Below, piece after piece: positions 16,455 to 24,744 of a stretch of 64,000 bases of DNA. The translations under genes and the position numbers were made by a program. A model generated the notes under the pieces. It was given only the letters and a program-made list of their open reading frames with translations, was not told the origin of the DNA and searched no databases. Origin of the DNA: Candidatus Gastranaerophilales bacterium. Its GTDB lineage: Bacteria > Cyanobacteriota > Vampirovibrionia > Gastranaerophilales > Gastranaerophilaceae. The stretch is from the NCBI GenBank assembly GCA_944326525.1, contig CALVEG010000006.1, positions 1 through 64,000 of the forward strand. Reading direction: 5' to 3'. Each line of letters begins with the position of its first letter. Within the stretch, counting starts at the first letter, position 1.

Positions 16455-18053
16455 ATGTTTTTTAATAAGTATAATACAGGATCTGATTATAATGATTGTG
16501 TAGCAAGAGGAAATTGTGCTTTATCCCCGGAAGTGCGTGCAATTCAAGAAGTTATTCTAATGTTTACTTCTCAGTTAGCTTTTTACGAATTAAAAGCTGA
16601 GAAGCTTAACATGGCCTATTTTGAAAATAAAGAAGTAATTTTAAACGGTGTTATTTCACTTATTTCAACATCAGAATATTCGCATGAACAGCTTCTTGAT
16701 ATAATAAGCAAAATTTATTCTAAACTTTTATACGCTAGGAAAGAATATCAGAATTTTTGCACTTTAAACAGCCTAAGATGCGAAGATTTGAAGTTGTCAT
16801 TAAAGCTTAGCCCTGAAATGACTTTGAATGAGATAATTCGGGCAGGAGAAAAGGTTTTTCTGGATAATTATAAAAAGCTTTCTTTACGGCAAAAAACACT
16901 TAGGGAAATTTTAATTCTTGTAATAAAAAGTATTAGTACAAATCTTTTAAAGCTAAAAGAATTTGATAAATTTGATACTGATATTTTAAAAAATTTGCTT
17001 GAAGGATTGAATATCTTTAATTTTCAGCGAGTAGCATTGCAGAAGTTAGAGCAGAAAATAACCGCGTTATCAAAGAATGATATTGAACTTATTCAGATGC
17101 TTTCTTCTTCAATGATGGAAAAGTTCGGACCTATACAGAAAAAGCTTGTTTCACGCTCGACAAAACCGTCTAAAGCTATTCTTGTTTCTGGTTCAAATTT
17201 GCAAAACCTTTATAATGTATTAAAATGTTCAGCTAATTTTGATATTGATATTTATACACATTCAGATTTGCTAATTGCACATGCGCTTAAAAGATTTGAA
17301 GAATTTCCTAATTTAAAAGGCCAGTATGGAAGTTGTTTTACAAATTGTATACTGGACTTTGCAACTTTCCCGGGGGCAATTTTACTCACTAAAAATACTT
17401 TTCCAAATGTAGATTATCTATATCGAGGTAAACTGTTTTCAGGCGAAGAAATTTCACCTAAAGGCGTGTTTAAGATTGAAAACAATGATTACACATCTCT
17501 TATTGAAGCCTCGCTCAATGCCAAAGGATTTACAAAAGGCAAAGATGTACCTGCAATAACTGTCGGTTATGAAGGTGCGGAACTTGAAGCAAAATTAGAT
17601 GAAATTTCAGAAAAAATCAATGCTTTAGAGATTGAACATCTTATAATCATTGGTCGATCAGATTTTTCAGGTGTGCAAGAAGAATATTTTAAAAAACTGT
17701 TTAAACAACTTAACTCAAAAACTTATGTAATAACTTTTTCTCATTCAAGCGGAAAAGATAACGAGTTGTATATAAATCTTGGTAACAATCTTCCTTTGAT
17801 TGATGATGTGATGAATAAAATATTCAATAAACTTGATATTACTTCAAGCCGTTTATCCTTTATTCTAACAAAGTGTGACCCAAGCTCAATTTCTTATATC
17901 ATAAATCTTCATAATTTGGGAGCCAAAAAGATATTTTTAACTAAGTGCCCCTCTTATGTGATAAACCCAAGTATACAAAGTTCCCTAAAAAACCTTTATG
18001 GAATTCATCAAGCTTATAATCCTGAAGATGATTTAAAAATAATGTATGATTAA
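16455..18053 (+). CDS. degenerate hybrid cluster protein (hydroxylamine reductase) homologue
   Basis: 532 aa, colinear with Hcp: NDCVARGNCALSPEVRAIQE aligns with the Hcp cubane-cluster loop, AILVSGSNLQNLY and YTHSDLLIAH with the GHD/GEM segment, and CILDFATFPGAILLTKNT with EFxxFPGAIxMTTNC. The residues that bind the hybrid cluster are replaced: His to Ser247, Glu to Asp, Cys to Thr in TKNT, no AGCAK or QCND cysteines, and no WYEQK. Only Cys15 and Cys21 of the four cubane cysteines remain. The fold is probably kept but hydroxylamine or NO reduction is unlikely. An AAGGAG precedes the ATG. It is translated with the glutaredoxin, whose partner it may be. Confidence 0.7.
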   Translation: MFFNKYNTGSDYNDCVARGNCALSPEVRAIQEVILMFTSQLAFYELKAEKLNMAYFENKEVILNGVISLISTSEYSHEQLLDIISKIYSKLLYARKEYQNFCTLNSLRCEDLKLSLKLSPEMTLNEIIRAGEKVFLDNYKKLSLRQKTLREILILVIKSISTNLLKLKEFDKFDTDILKNLLEGLNIFNFQRVALQKLEQKITALSKNDIELIQMLSSSMMEKFGPIQKKLVSRSTKPSKAILVSGSNLQNLYNVLKCSANFDIDIYTHSDLLIAHALKRFEEFPNLKGQYGSCFTNCILDFATFPGAILLTKNTFPNVDYLYRGKLFSGEEISPKGVFKIENNDYTSLIEASLNAKGFTKGKDVPAITVGYEGAELEAKLDEISEKINALEIEHLIIIGRSDFSGVQEEYFKKLFKQLNSKTYVITFSHSSGKDNELYINLGNNLPLIDDVMNKIFNKLDITSSRLSFILTKCDPSSISYIINLHNLGAKKIFLTKCPSYVINPSIQSSLKNLYGIHQAYNPEDDLKIMYD

Positions 18054-18071
18054 TCTTTAAGTGTAAAATAC

Positions 18072-18101
18072 AAAAAATCCCGCCGTAAAGACGGGATTTT
18101 T
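18072..18101. terminator. bidirectional terminator between the Hcp-like gene and rpsG
   Basis: AAAAATCCCG (18073-18082) and CGGGATTTTT (18092-18101) form a perfect 10-bp stem with A and T flanks, serving both converging genes. Confidence 0.88.
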
Positions 18102-18120
18102 ATATATAATATTAAAAATA

Positions 18121-18591
18121 TTAATATCTGTAATGAGCAAACGCTTTGTTAGCTTCAGCCATTTTGTGGGTATCTTCACGCTTTTTGCAAGCTGCGCCTG
18201 TACCGTTAGAAGCGTCAATAATTTCGTTTGTCAATTTTTCAATAATTGATTTACCGCCGCGTTTTTTAGCGAAATCAATGATCCAGCTTGAAGAAAGAGC
18301 GAATCCTCTGTCAGCTTTAACTTCAATCGGAACCTGATAAGTAGAACCACCGATACGTCTTGCTTTAACTTCAAGAAGCGGAGTTGCATTAGTAAGACCT
18401 TTTTGGAAAACTTCCATAGGATCTTGGTTAGTTCTTTCTTTAATTCTTTCCATAACTGAATAGAAGATCTTTTCAGCTAAAGACTTTTTACCACGTCTCA
18501 TAATTCTGTTGATGAATTTAGAAACGTCAACGCTATTATATACAGGATCTGCTAACGGAACACGTTTTGCAGGTTTAGAACGTCTAGACAT
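18121..18591 (-). CDS. rpsG: 30S ribosomal protein S7
   Basis: 156 aa, the usual length, with SRRSKPAKRVPLADPVYNS, RGKKSLAEKIFY, EVKARRIGGSTYQVPIEV and EANKAFAHYRY. It nucleates the head of the 30S subunit by binding 16S rRNA. Its ATG shares one base with the rpsL stop (TAATG), so translation is coupled. A terminator follows directly, so fusA and tuf, which normally continue this operon, are not downstream. Confidence 0.98.
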   Translation of the reverse strand: MSRRSKPAKRVPLADPVYNSVDVSKFINRIMRRGKKSLAEKIFYSVMERIKERTNQDPMEVFQKGLTNATPLLEVKARRIGGSTYQVPIEVKADRGFALSSSWIIDFAKKRGGKSIIEKLTNEIIDASNGTGAACKKREDTHKMAEANKAFAHYRY

Positions 18592-18977
18592 TACTTCTTA
18601 CCTCCTTTTGCATTCTTTTTAGCACCATATTTAGATCTGCTTTGTGTTCTGTTAGCAACACCAGCAGTATCAAGTGTGCCTCTAACTATGTGGTAACGAA
18701 CACCAGGAAGGTCTTTAACCCTTCCACCTCTAATAAGAACAACACTGTGCTCTTGAAGGTTGTGGCCGATACCCGGAATATATGAAGTAACTTCAAATCC
18801 GTTTGTTAAACGTACTCTGGCAACTTTTCTTAAAGCTGAGTTCGGTTTTTTAGGGGTAGTTGTGTAAACCCTTGTGCAAACTCCACGTCTTTGAGGGCAA
18901 TCCATCAAAGCTGGAGATTTAGTTTTGTCTGTTAGCTTTTTACGTTCACGACGTACAAGCTGATTAATTGTAGGCAT
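18591..18977 (-). CDS. rpsL: 30S ribosomal protein S12
   Basis: 128 aa starting [15 protein letters not shown]. The decoding-site loops are standard: [13 protein letters not shown] (lysine present at the streptomycin-sensitive position) and [16 protein letters not shown] 18977 is preceded by GGAG at 7 nt; upstream in-frame codons lie in the leader. First gene of a two-gene operon, with a structured leader of about 170 nt before it. Confidence 0.98.
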   Translation of the reverse strand: MPTINQLVRRERKKLTDKTKSPALMDCPQRRGVCTRVYTTTPKKPNSALRKVARVRLTNGFEVTSYIPGIGHNLQEHSVVLIRGGRVKDLPGVRYHIVRGTLDTAGVANRTQSRSKYGAKKNAKGGKK

Positions 18978-19146
18978 TTTTTTCTCCTTTTTCTTACTAC
19001 TTCTTTTCGGCAAAATCATATCCTGAAACCCTTACGCATTCCGGTTATGATGGGACTGCCGGACTTTTAAAGTGCTGTCCCTACGTCCTATTTTTGCCTG
19101 ACAGCCGAATATTCCAGCACGAAAATTCCGGCTATTGTCTATCATT
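18978..19146 (-). promoter_or_regulatory. structured 5' leader of rpsL-rpsG
   Basis: Between the promoter and rpsL the minus-strand RNA can form AGCCGGAAT/ATTCGGCT (one bulged G) and GGGAC/GTCCC, the latter enclosing complementary ACTTT/AAAGT. This region is GC-richer than its surroundings. It may be an autoregulatory ribosomal-protein site or attenuator; no known motif is recognised. Confidence 0.4.
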
Positions 19147-19175
19147 ATTTAAGTTCAAACAGTTTTCTATGTCAA
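19147..19175 (-). promoter_or_regulatory. promoter of rpsL-rpsG
   Basis: TTGACA (19175-19170), a 17-nt spacer and TTAAAT (19152-19147) on the minus strand, about 170 nt before rpsL. Confidence 0.55.
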
Positions 19176-19257
19176 GTAAGCTTAATTTTTTCATTAAGAA
19201 TCTTGAAATATCACTTGTAAAAGGTTATAATATATATTATTTATATGGAGATTTTAG

Positions 19258-19914
19258 ATGAAATTTAAAATTAAAGTTTATTTTGCCGTAATATTACTTT
19301 TACTTGGTTTTTGGTTGTATGCGTTATTTATAATGTCAGATGATTATAAAGCTGAAAAAGAGAAAGAACTTCCGCCGACAATTCACATCAAAAAAGTGGT
19401 TGTTGGTGATCCGAATATATATGAATATATTCCTGAATATTTGCCAAAGCCTATTCCAGAAGATGTTTTGACAGGATCTAAGGAAAATAGTTTTTATGAT
19501 TATTTATTCCTAAATCCGAACAAAAAATCAGTCTTTTACCAGTTTAGACCTGGGTCTACTCTTGCGTCTGACAGTGAAAGCTTCCATAAATCCATAGATG
19601 CATATCTTAAAGAGGTAAGAACTGACGGTAATTATAAGAATAAATTCGTAACAGACCATGGTGCAAAAGTTTATGAAAAAGGTGTTTTAAAAAGCGTAGA
19701 AGCAGCGCATTATGTTCCGAAAAAAGGTGATTCAAGAAGACACATTAAAAAAATGGCCGAGAAAAAAGCAAGAATCGATGCTGTAAAGGCATTTTACGAA
19801 GAATGTGCCAAAAGCTTTTGCATAATAAATAACAAGACACAAGAATATGTTGTGCTTGACAAACGAGATTTAACAAAAGCAAAGAAACTGCTTGATGATT
19901 ATAGGTTGTGGTAA
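19258..19914 (+). CDS. unknown membrane-anchored protein
   Basis: 218 aa with one N-terminal hydrophobic segment (residues 7-26) and a charged extracytoplasmic part. Features are a Pro/Tyr-rich stretch (IYEYIPEYLPKPIPEDVL), a central region around NPNKKSVFYQFRPGSTL, and a basic helical C-terminus with two cysteines (EECAKSFCI). I do not recognise a family. A GGAG precedes the ATG. It converges with leuD, whose stop abuts its own. Its length and codon use look normal. Confidence 0.65.
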   Translation: MKFKIKVYFAVILLLLGFWLYALFIMSDDYKAEKEKELPPTIHIKKVVVGDPNIYEYIPEYLPKPIPEDVLTGSKENSFYDYLFLNPNKKSVFYQFRPGSTLASDSESFHKSIDAYLKEVRTDGNYKNKFVTDHGAKVYEKGVLKSVEAAHYVPKKGDSRRHIKKMAEKKARIDAVKAFYEECAKSFCIINNKTQEYVVLDKRDLTKAKKLLDDYRLW

Positions 19915-20412
19915 TTAATCATTAAGTTTGAAGTCGCCGTGTTTTTTAATATGTTCAACAAGTCCACCGTCAGCAAGCATCTTGCGCATAACAGGTGGAA
20001 TTGGTTCAATTTGAATTACAGCACCGTTTGTAAGGTTTGTAATAACACCTTTTTCAATGTCAACATCAAGCTCATCCCCTGCATCAATAGCATCAGTGTC
20101 GCATTCAATTGCTAAAAGCCCAATATTGATTGCATTTCTGTAAAAAATTCTTGCAAAGGATTTTGCGATAACCGCTCCTACTCCAGCGATTTTAATGATT
20201 TGAGGAGCGTGTTCACGAGAAGATCCAAGCCCAAAGTTGTTTCCGGCAACGACAAAATCACCTTTATTCATTCTTGAAGCAAAAGTTTCATCCGCATCTT
20301 CAAGAACGTGCTTTGCAAATTCTTCCAAATTTGAACGTAAGTGAAATAATCTACCTGGTGCTATATGGTCTGTTGAAATGTTATCACCGAATTTAAAAGC
20401 TTTTCCTCTCAT
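19915..20412 (-). CDS. leuD: 3-isopropylmalate dehydratase small subunit (aconitase-family swivel domain)
   Basis: 165 aa, the length of the short LeuD/HacB type. Motifs are FGDNISTDHIAPGRLF, NFGLGSSREHAP and AKSFARIFYRNAINIGL. With a LeuC-type large subunit it isomerises isopropylmalate in leucine synthesis; homoaconitase or citrate-type relatives look similar. The specificity loop reads FHLRS, which leaves the substrate open. No large subunit gene is in the window. A possible partner is the dehydrogenase at 61588-62580. An AAGGAGG lies before the ATG. Confidence 0.88.
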   Translation of the reverse strand: MRGKAFKFGDNISTDHIAPGRLFHLRSNLEEFAKHVLEDADETFASRMNKGDFVVAGNNFGLGSSREHAPQIIKIAGVGAVIAKSFARIFYRNAINIGLLAIECDTDAIDAGDELDVDIEKGVITNLTNGAVIQIEPIPPVMRKMLADGGLVEHIKKHGDFKLND

Positions 20413-20503
20413 GCTTTCCTCCTTGTTTTCTACATAATACTACAAAAAAATAAGATTATATGATATAATTGTTAAGAAATTAAGATAAAAGAGGACAATT
20501 ATT

Positions 20504-21127
20504 ATGTATTTTAGCAGAAAATGTAAAATAACTTATATATCACACGGTGCAACAATATATTCTGAAGAAGGCAGATTTTCAGATGTTTTGAATTATCCGC
20601 CGTTAAATGACGCTGGTCAGGAGGAAGTTGAAAAAATAACTGATTATTTAAGACGCAGAGCAATAAAAAATGATAAAATTTATTCATCAGCAGCAACAAG
20701 AACCCTTCAAACTGCTGAAGTTATTGCAAAATTATACAAAAAGAATTACGAAATTATTGAAGATTTAACTCCACGAAAATGCGGATCATTCAACGGCTTA
20801 ACTTATGAGCAAATTGAACAAAAATATCCGGAAGATTTTAAAATTTTAATGACAGATCCTTCTATAGCGACACCAAAAGATGCCGAATCTGTTGATGATT
20901 TTGTAAAAAGAACGAGTAGCGTTATAGATCGCATTGTAGAAGAAAATATTCAAAATAGGGTTATTATTGTAACTCACCCTGATGTAATAAAGGCTGCAAT
21001 TTGTGATGCTTTGAACATTCCACCAGCATCATTGCCTCGTATTTATATTAAAACGGGCAGCGCAACTCAAATTAGCTATTTCGAAAGCTGGAAAAGCTTG
21101 ATATATTCTGGCTATACTCCGCTTTAG
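20504..21127 (+). CDS. histidine phosphatase superfamily protein (variant SHG motif)
   Basis: 207 aa with the phosphoglycerate mutase-like layout: TYISHGAT at the N-terminus, SSAATRTLQTAE, GSFNGLTYEQIEQKYPE, and THPDVIKAAICDAL. The second catalytic His (THP) and the SSxxxRxxQTA Arg are present. The signature RHG reads SHG, so one phosphate-pocket Arg is missing. Substrate unknown; phosphoserine, sugar-phosphate or cobalamin-pathway phosphatases share this fold. An extended -10 (TGATATAAT, 20461-20469) and a GAGGA ribosome site precede it. It overlaps the converging radical SAM gene by 4 nt. Confidence 0.8.
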   Translation: MYFSRKCKITYISHGATIYSEEGRFSDVLNYPPLNDAGQEEVEKITDYLRRRAIKNDKIYSSAATRTLQTAEVIAKLYKKNYEIIEDLTPRKCGSFNGLTYEQIEQKYPEDFKILMTDPSIATPKDAESVDDFVKRTSSVIDRIVEENIQNRVIIVTHPDVIKAAICDALNIPPASLPRIYIKTGSATQISYFESWKSLIYSGYTPL

Positions 21128-22671
21128 TGGGTGCTAAAATCTAACAATCTTTTATTTTCAGTTTGCAGAAATTCTTTTCCGGGCTTAACTTCTATAAAAT
21201 CCCAAGGGAGTGCTGAGTTTAAGTCCCAGTTTTCTGTTGCATAGAAATCTGTATTTATATTATTTTTGCGAGCGGCAGTCTTGAAATCTCCAAGTTTTCC
21301 GCCGGATTTGTAAACATCTATAAGAAAATCACCGAAGTTTTCACCGCCTCTTGATAGAACTGCTTGCCAGTAATCCCATTTTATGCTTGAAATATTAGCT
21401 GAAACTCCAAGTTTATGCATTTCCTTTTTCAAGTATTTTGATTTTGATTCCAATGTCTTTGTATTTTCTCTGCCAAGCCACTGGAATGGAGTATTTGGTT
21501 TCGGTACAAAGCTTGAAAATCCGAAGGATATGTCAAAGCCTTTGTGGGCTTTTTTTAGTTTCTCAGCAAGCGATATAAGTGCTTCAACATCTTCATCTGT
21601 TTCTGTTGGGAGTCCGAGCATTCCATATATTTTAACGCCCTTAAGACCGCATTCTGATGCAATATTTACTGCTTGTATAATTTTATCTTCTTCAAGGTTT
21701 TTATTTATAACTTTTCTTAATCTTTCACTTCCTGCTTCTACTGCAAGGGTAATATTCTTTTGCCCTGCATTACATAATGTTTTAACAATTTCAGGTTTGA
21801 TTGCGTCTACTCTTAATGATGAAACGCTCATTTCAATTTTTTGTCCGTTTTTAATCTTGTTGTTAATAAGATCAAAAAGTTCTTCAAATTTTGGATGTGC
21901 GCTAATTTGAGCACCTAAAATCGCTATTTTATCTGTGTATTTAAGCCCAAGCTCAATTGATTTAATTACATCGTCATAAGGAGCACATCTTAAAGGCAAA
22001 TTCATATATGATGCAAGGCAAAATCCACAGCGATTTGCACAGCCTCGTGCAAGTTCTGCAATAAATGTATTCTTAAAGAAAGCATCTTCGCTTATTATAG
22101 GTGTATATACGCAGTTGTCTAAGCGTTTAGTAAGTTTTTTGATTTTTTCCTGATTTTGACTAGGTACATAAACGCCCTCTAGTTCTGCTAAACATTGTAA
22201 AATATATTCTTTAGGTTTTGATTTGTTATTTTTGCAGATTTCAACAACCTTAGAATTTATATCTTCGCCATCTCCAACAATAATAAAATCAAAAAAGTCT
22301 TTATAAGGAACAGGATTTGCGCTTACAACCGGCCCGCCAGCAAAGATTAATGGATAAGATTCGTTTCGAGCTTTTGATTTTAATGGAATTGAATATTTTT
22401 CCAACATAGAAAATATTGTTAAAAAATCGGTATCAAACGTAAATGAAAAACCCATTAAACCAACATTTTCAGGCCTATATAGCGTTTTAGTTGTATCTGA
22501 ACAAATCATCTCAATATTTACGTCAGGCATTTCGTCAATTTCTTTAAACATCCATAAAAAGCCTAGAGATGAAAGCGCAAAAGACTTTATGCCGGGAAAT
22601 GCCAACCACATTGTATAGTCTGCATTTTTAGAAAAAATTCTGTCATAAAGGTAAATATCGGATTTATTCAT
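21124..22671 (-). CDS. radical SAM protein with N-terminal cobalamin-binding-like domain
   Basis: 515 aa. Residues 1-150 resemble a B12-binding domain (FSFTFDTDFLTIF, IFAGGPVVSANP, FIIVGDGED). The radical SAM core follows with the cluster motif ARGCANRCGFCLAS, then VEAGSERLRKV and YGMLGLPTETDEDV. Such proteins resemble a widespread uncharacterised family related to MiaB-type methylthiotransferases; the substrate is unknown. ATG 22671 is chosen because GGAGGG precedes it and it overlaps the AI-2E gene stop as ATGAATAA. It is therefore co-translated with that transporter. Confidence 0.85.
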   Translation of the reverse strand: MNKSDIYLYDRIFSKNADYTMWLAFPGIKSFALSSLGFLWMFKEIDEMPDVNIEMICSDTTKTLYRPENVGLMGFSFTFDTDFLTIFSMLEKYSIPLKSKARNESYPLIFAGGPVVSANPVPYKDFFDFIIVGDGEDINSKVVEICKNNKSKPKEYILQCLAELEGVYVPSQNQEKIKKLTKRLDNCVYTPIISEDAFFKNTFIAELARGCANRCGFCLASYMNLPLRCAPYDDVIKSIELGLKYTDKIAILGAQISAHPKFEELFDLINNKIKNGQKIEMSVSSLRVDAIKPEIVKTLCNAGQKNITLAVEAGSERLRKVINKNLEEDKIIQAVNIASECGLKGVKIYGMLGLPTETDEDVEALISLAEKLKKAHKGFDISFGFSSFVPKPNTPFQWLGRENTKTLESKSKYLKKEMHKLGVSANISSIKWDYWQAVLSRGGENFGDFLIDVYKSGGKLGDFKTAARKNNINTDFYATENWDLNSALPWDFIEVKPGKEFLQTENKRLLDFSTH

Positions 22672-23716
22672 TTCCCTCCATTGCAATTTCGTTTTTCTCA
22701 TTTATAGGTTTAATGTAAAGTTCGTCTATTAAAACGCATATAGTTGAGGCTATTGCAGGGGAAAGAATTACACCCCAAAATCCCATAAATTGCTCACACA
22801 CGAATAGTGCAAAGAATATGGTAAGCGGGTGAAGTTTCATAAATTTTCCAAAAAGCAGCGGCCTAACAATAATATTTGATGCCTGTTGGATTAGGAAGAA
22901 TGTAACAATCAAAAGAATAAATTTAACAATTCCAACAGGATAAGCAACAAGTAGAATAACAACCAGTGCAATTGTAGGACCTAAAACCGGAACAATATCC
23001 ATAATACCTGTTATTAAACCAAGCAGCAATGGATAATCAACTCCTAATATAATAAGAGTAATCATTTGCATTATTCCGATTGCAAGCATAGAAAGAACTT
23101 GTGCTCTTACGTATCCGCCGACTTTGTTGCTAATAGTTGTGAATATAAAATCTGCACGACCTTTAAGATTTTGAGGGAAAAGTTCTAAAAACTTTTCAAC
23201 TAAATATTTTTTATCAACAAGCAGGTAAAATATAATCATACCAATTGCGACTGTAACGACAAAAAACTGAAAAACTCCGATTGTAATATTCCAAGACTGA
23301 CTAAACACATTGTGTGCAAGATCAGGGCTTGTATCAAGTATTGAAGTTAAGTTAATTAAATCTGCTATCGTGTGTCCGTAGACCTTAAGGGTTGTTATAT
23401 AATTGGCGGCATCCATAATTTTGTCTGGAAAAACTTGAATGAATGTCTTGATTTCTTTAAATGCAATGGCAATTATAGGTGCAAACAAGGCAAAAATTGC
23501 AAGAATACCTCCAAACACTACGATTACTGATGCTAAAATACGGTTATTTTTTAGTTTAGTTTGGACTTTTTCTACAAATGGATCTAGGGCGCAGGCAATT
23601 ACGTAAGCTGCAAAAAATAGTAATACGATTCCTGAAATTTTGGGCAAAATTAAAAGTAATATTACTATGCCTGCAATAAAAGCAATATTTTTAACTGAAA
23701 AAAATCTTGGTATCAT
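22664..23716 (-). CDS. AI-2E family membrane transporter
   Basis: 350 aa with about eight hydrophobic segments and the family's conserved C-terminal region (LGLITGIMDIVPVLGPTIALV, then HPLTIFFALFVCEQFMGFWGVILSPAIAS). Members export signals or ions; few have a proven substrate. First gene of a two-gene operon overlapping the radical SAM gene by 8 nt. Confidence 0.92.
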   Translation of the reverse strand: MIPRFFSVKNIAFIAGIVILLLILPKISGIVLLFFAAYVIACALDPFVEKVQTKLKNNRILASVIVVFGGILAIFALFAPIIAIAFKEIKTFIQVFPDKIMDAANYITTLKVYGHTIADLINLTSILDTSPDLAHNVFSQSWNITIGVFQFFVVTVAIGMIIFYLLVDKKYLVEKFLELFPQNLKGRADFIFTTISNKVGGYVRAQVLSMLAIGIMQMITLIILGVDYPLLLGLITGIMDIVPVLGPTIALVVILLVAYPVGIVKFILLIVTFFLIQQASNIIVRPLLFGKFMKLHPLTIFFALFVCEQFMGFWGVILSPAIASTICVLIDELYIKPINEKNEIAMEGNE

Positions 23717-23842
23717 TTAATCCCTCTCAAAAATTTACACTATTAAAGTTTATCAATAAAATATTTTTTTTTCAATTGTAAATAAATTTAATACCAAATG
23801 TAACAAAAATATTAAGTAATGTAAATTTATTATGATATAAAG

Positions 23843-23873
23843 TCAATTTTACTATAAATATATCCTTTATATA
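23843..23873 (+). promoter_or_regulatory. regulon box: TCAATT-N19-TATATA
   Basis: TCAATT (23843-23848) and TATATA (23868-23873) with exactly 19 nt between, then TTTAACGAGG. The ATG is 29 nt downstream. Confidence 0.45.
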
Positions 23874-23902
23874 TTTAACGAGGATAAAAATCGAGGTACA
23901 AC

Positions 23903-24427
23903 ATGGGTTTCCTAACTGGTACATACCTAAAAATGCAAACCGCGCGAATGCGAATTCAACTGCAACATCAGTTGACCTCCATTATGTCGCAATTAAATAG
24001 GGTCACCAAGCAAATGGGCCAAATGGAAAAAATGTTGACTTCTCAACAGAGAAGTGCAGACCTTGCTTTGCGTCAACAAACACAGTATAGTATTTGGAGT
24101 ACTTTACAAGATAAGTATCCTGGAATTGATCCCAATAATCCTGCAACTTTAACAGGGATGGATTCAGCTGGAATGCAAGCGTTTAGTTATACTCAGCAGC
24201 AGGCACAATACAGATACGCACAAGCTCAATCTGTATGGGCTGATTACTTTGAAAACTATAAAGAAGCTCAAATGGAACCGCTCAAGAGTTTGGAAGAAAG
24301 CTTAACAATCAGAAAAACCAATATCGAATCGAGAATACAGCTTATCGAACAGCAAGAAAAAGCTGCAGAAAGCATGACGAAATCTTCACAACAAGACTTC
24401 ACCCCGCAGTATTCGGGACAAGGTTAA
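23903..24427 (+). CDS. unknown Gln/Met-rich helical protein
   Basis: 174 aa, no signal peptide, almost entirely helical. It is rich in Gln and Met, with coiled-coil heptads at residues 10-60 (MRIQLQHQLTSIMSQLNR) and 125-155 (LEESLTIRKTNIESRIQLIE). A short Pro/Asn break (GIDPNNPATL) separates them. No family is recognised. The helix-break-helix plan resembles small secreted or filament-forming helical-bundle proteins, but this is shape only. It is preceded by the shared regulon box and followed by a strong terminator, so it is monocistronic. Confidence 0.6.
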   Translation: MGFLTGTYLKMQTARMRIQLQHQLTSIMSQLNRVTKQMGQMEKMLTSQQRSADLALRQQTQYSIWSTLQDKYPGIDPNNPATLTGMDSAGMQAFSYTQQQAQYRYAQAQSVWADYFENYKEAQMEPLKSLEESLTIRKTNIESRIQLIEQQEKAAESMTKSSQQDFTPQYSGQG

Positions 24428-24435
24428 TAAATTTT

Positions 24436-24468
24436 AGCCCCCTTGCCTAAGGGCAAGGGGGCTTTTTT
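24436..24468 (+). terminator. strong Rho-independent terminator
   Basis: AGCCCCCTTGCC and GGGCAAGGGGGCT pair around a short loop, followed by TTTTTT. Confidence 0.95.
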
Positions 24469-24495
24469 AATCTTTAAACTTCATTTGATGACCCG

Positions 24496-24681
24496 CTAAA
24501 ACTCATCAATATGAATTGCACCGACTGGGCAGTTAAAAACCGCATCCATACAGCTTTCTTCGTTTCCGCTTACCTTTGTGTGGTCTGGAACTGCAAATGC
24601 TTTACGAATTTCAAATACTTCAGGATTTATTGTGGAACATACCCCGCATCCGGTGCAGTTATCAGAAATACTTATATGCAT
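24496..24681 (-). CDS. [4Fe-4S] ferredoxin
   Basis: 61 aa with the single-cluster pattern CTGCGVC...NCPVGAI; ligands are Cys9, Cys12, Cys15 and the Cys of NCP. An extra Cys (ESCMDAVF) near residue 44 could form a disulfide, as in Desulfovibrio and Thermotoga ferredoxins. A low-potential electron carrier, consistent with anaerobic metabolism. It lies 63 nt downstream of thrB on the same strand, with no clear functional link. Confidence 0.93.
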   Translation of the reverse strand: MHISISDNCTGCGVCSTINPEVFEIRKAFAVPDHTKVSGNEESCMDAVFNCPVGAIHIDEF

Positions 24682-24744
24682 AAAAACTTTTCCTTACTAT
24701 ATAAGTATTTATCGCATGTGTATAAAATTCATTCCCTTTTATTA

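Noticed and set aside
16444-18053. Calling the 532-aa protein an active hydroxylamine reductase
   Set aside because: The fold matches, but the residues that hold the hybrid cluster are missing, so activity is not supported.
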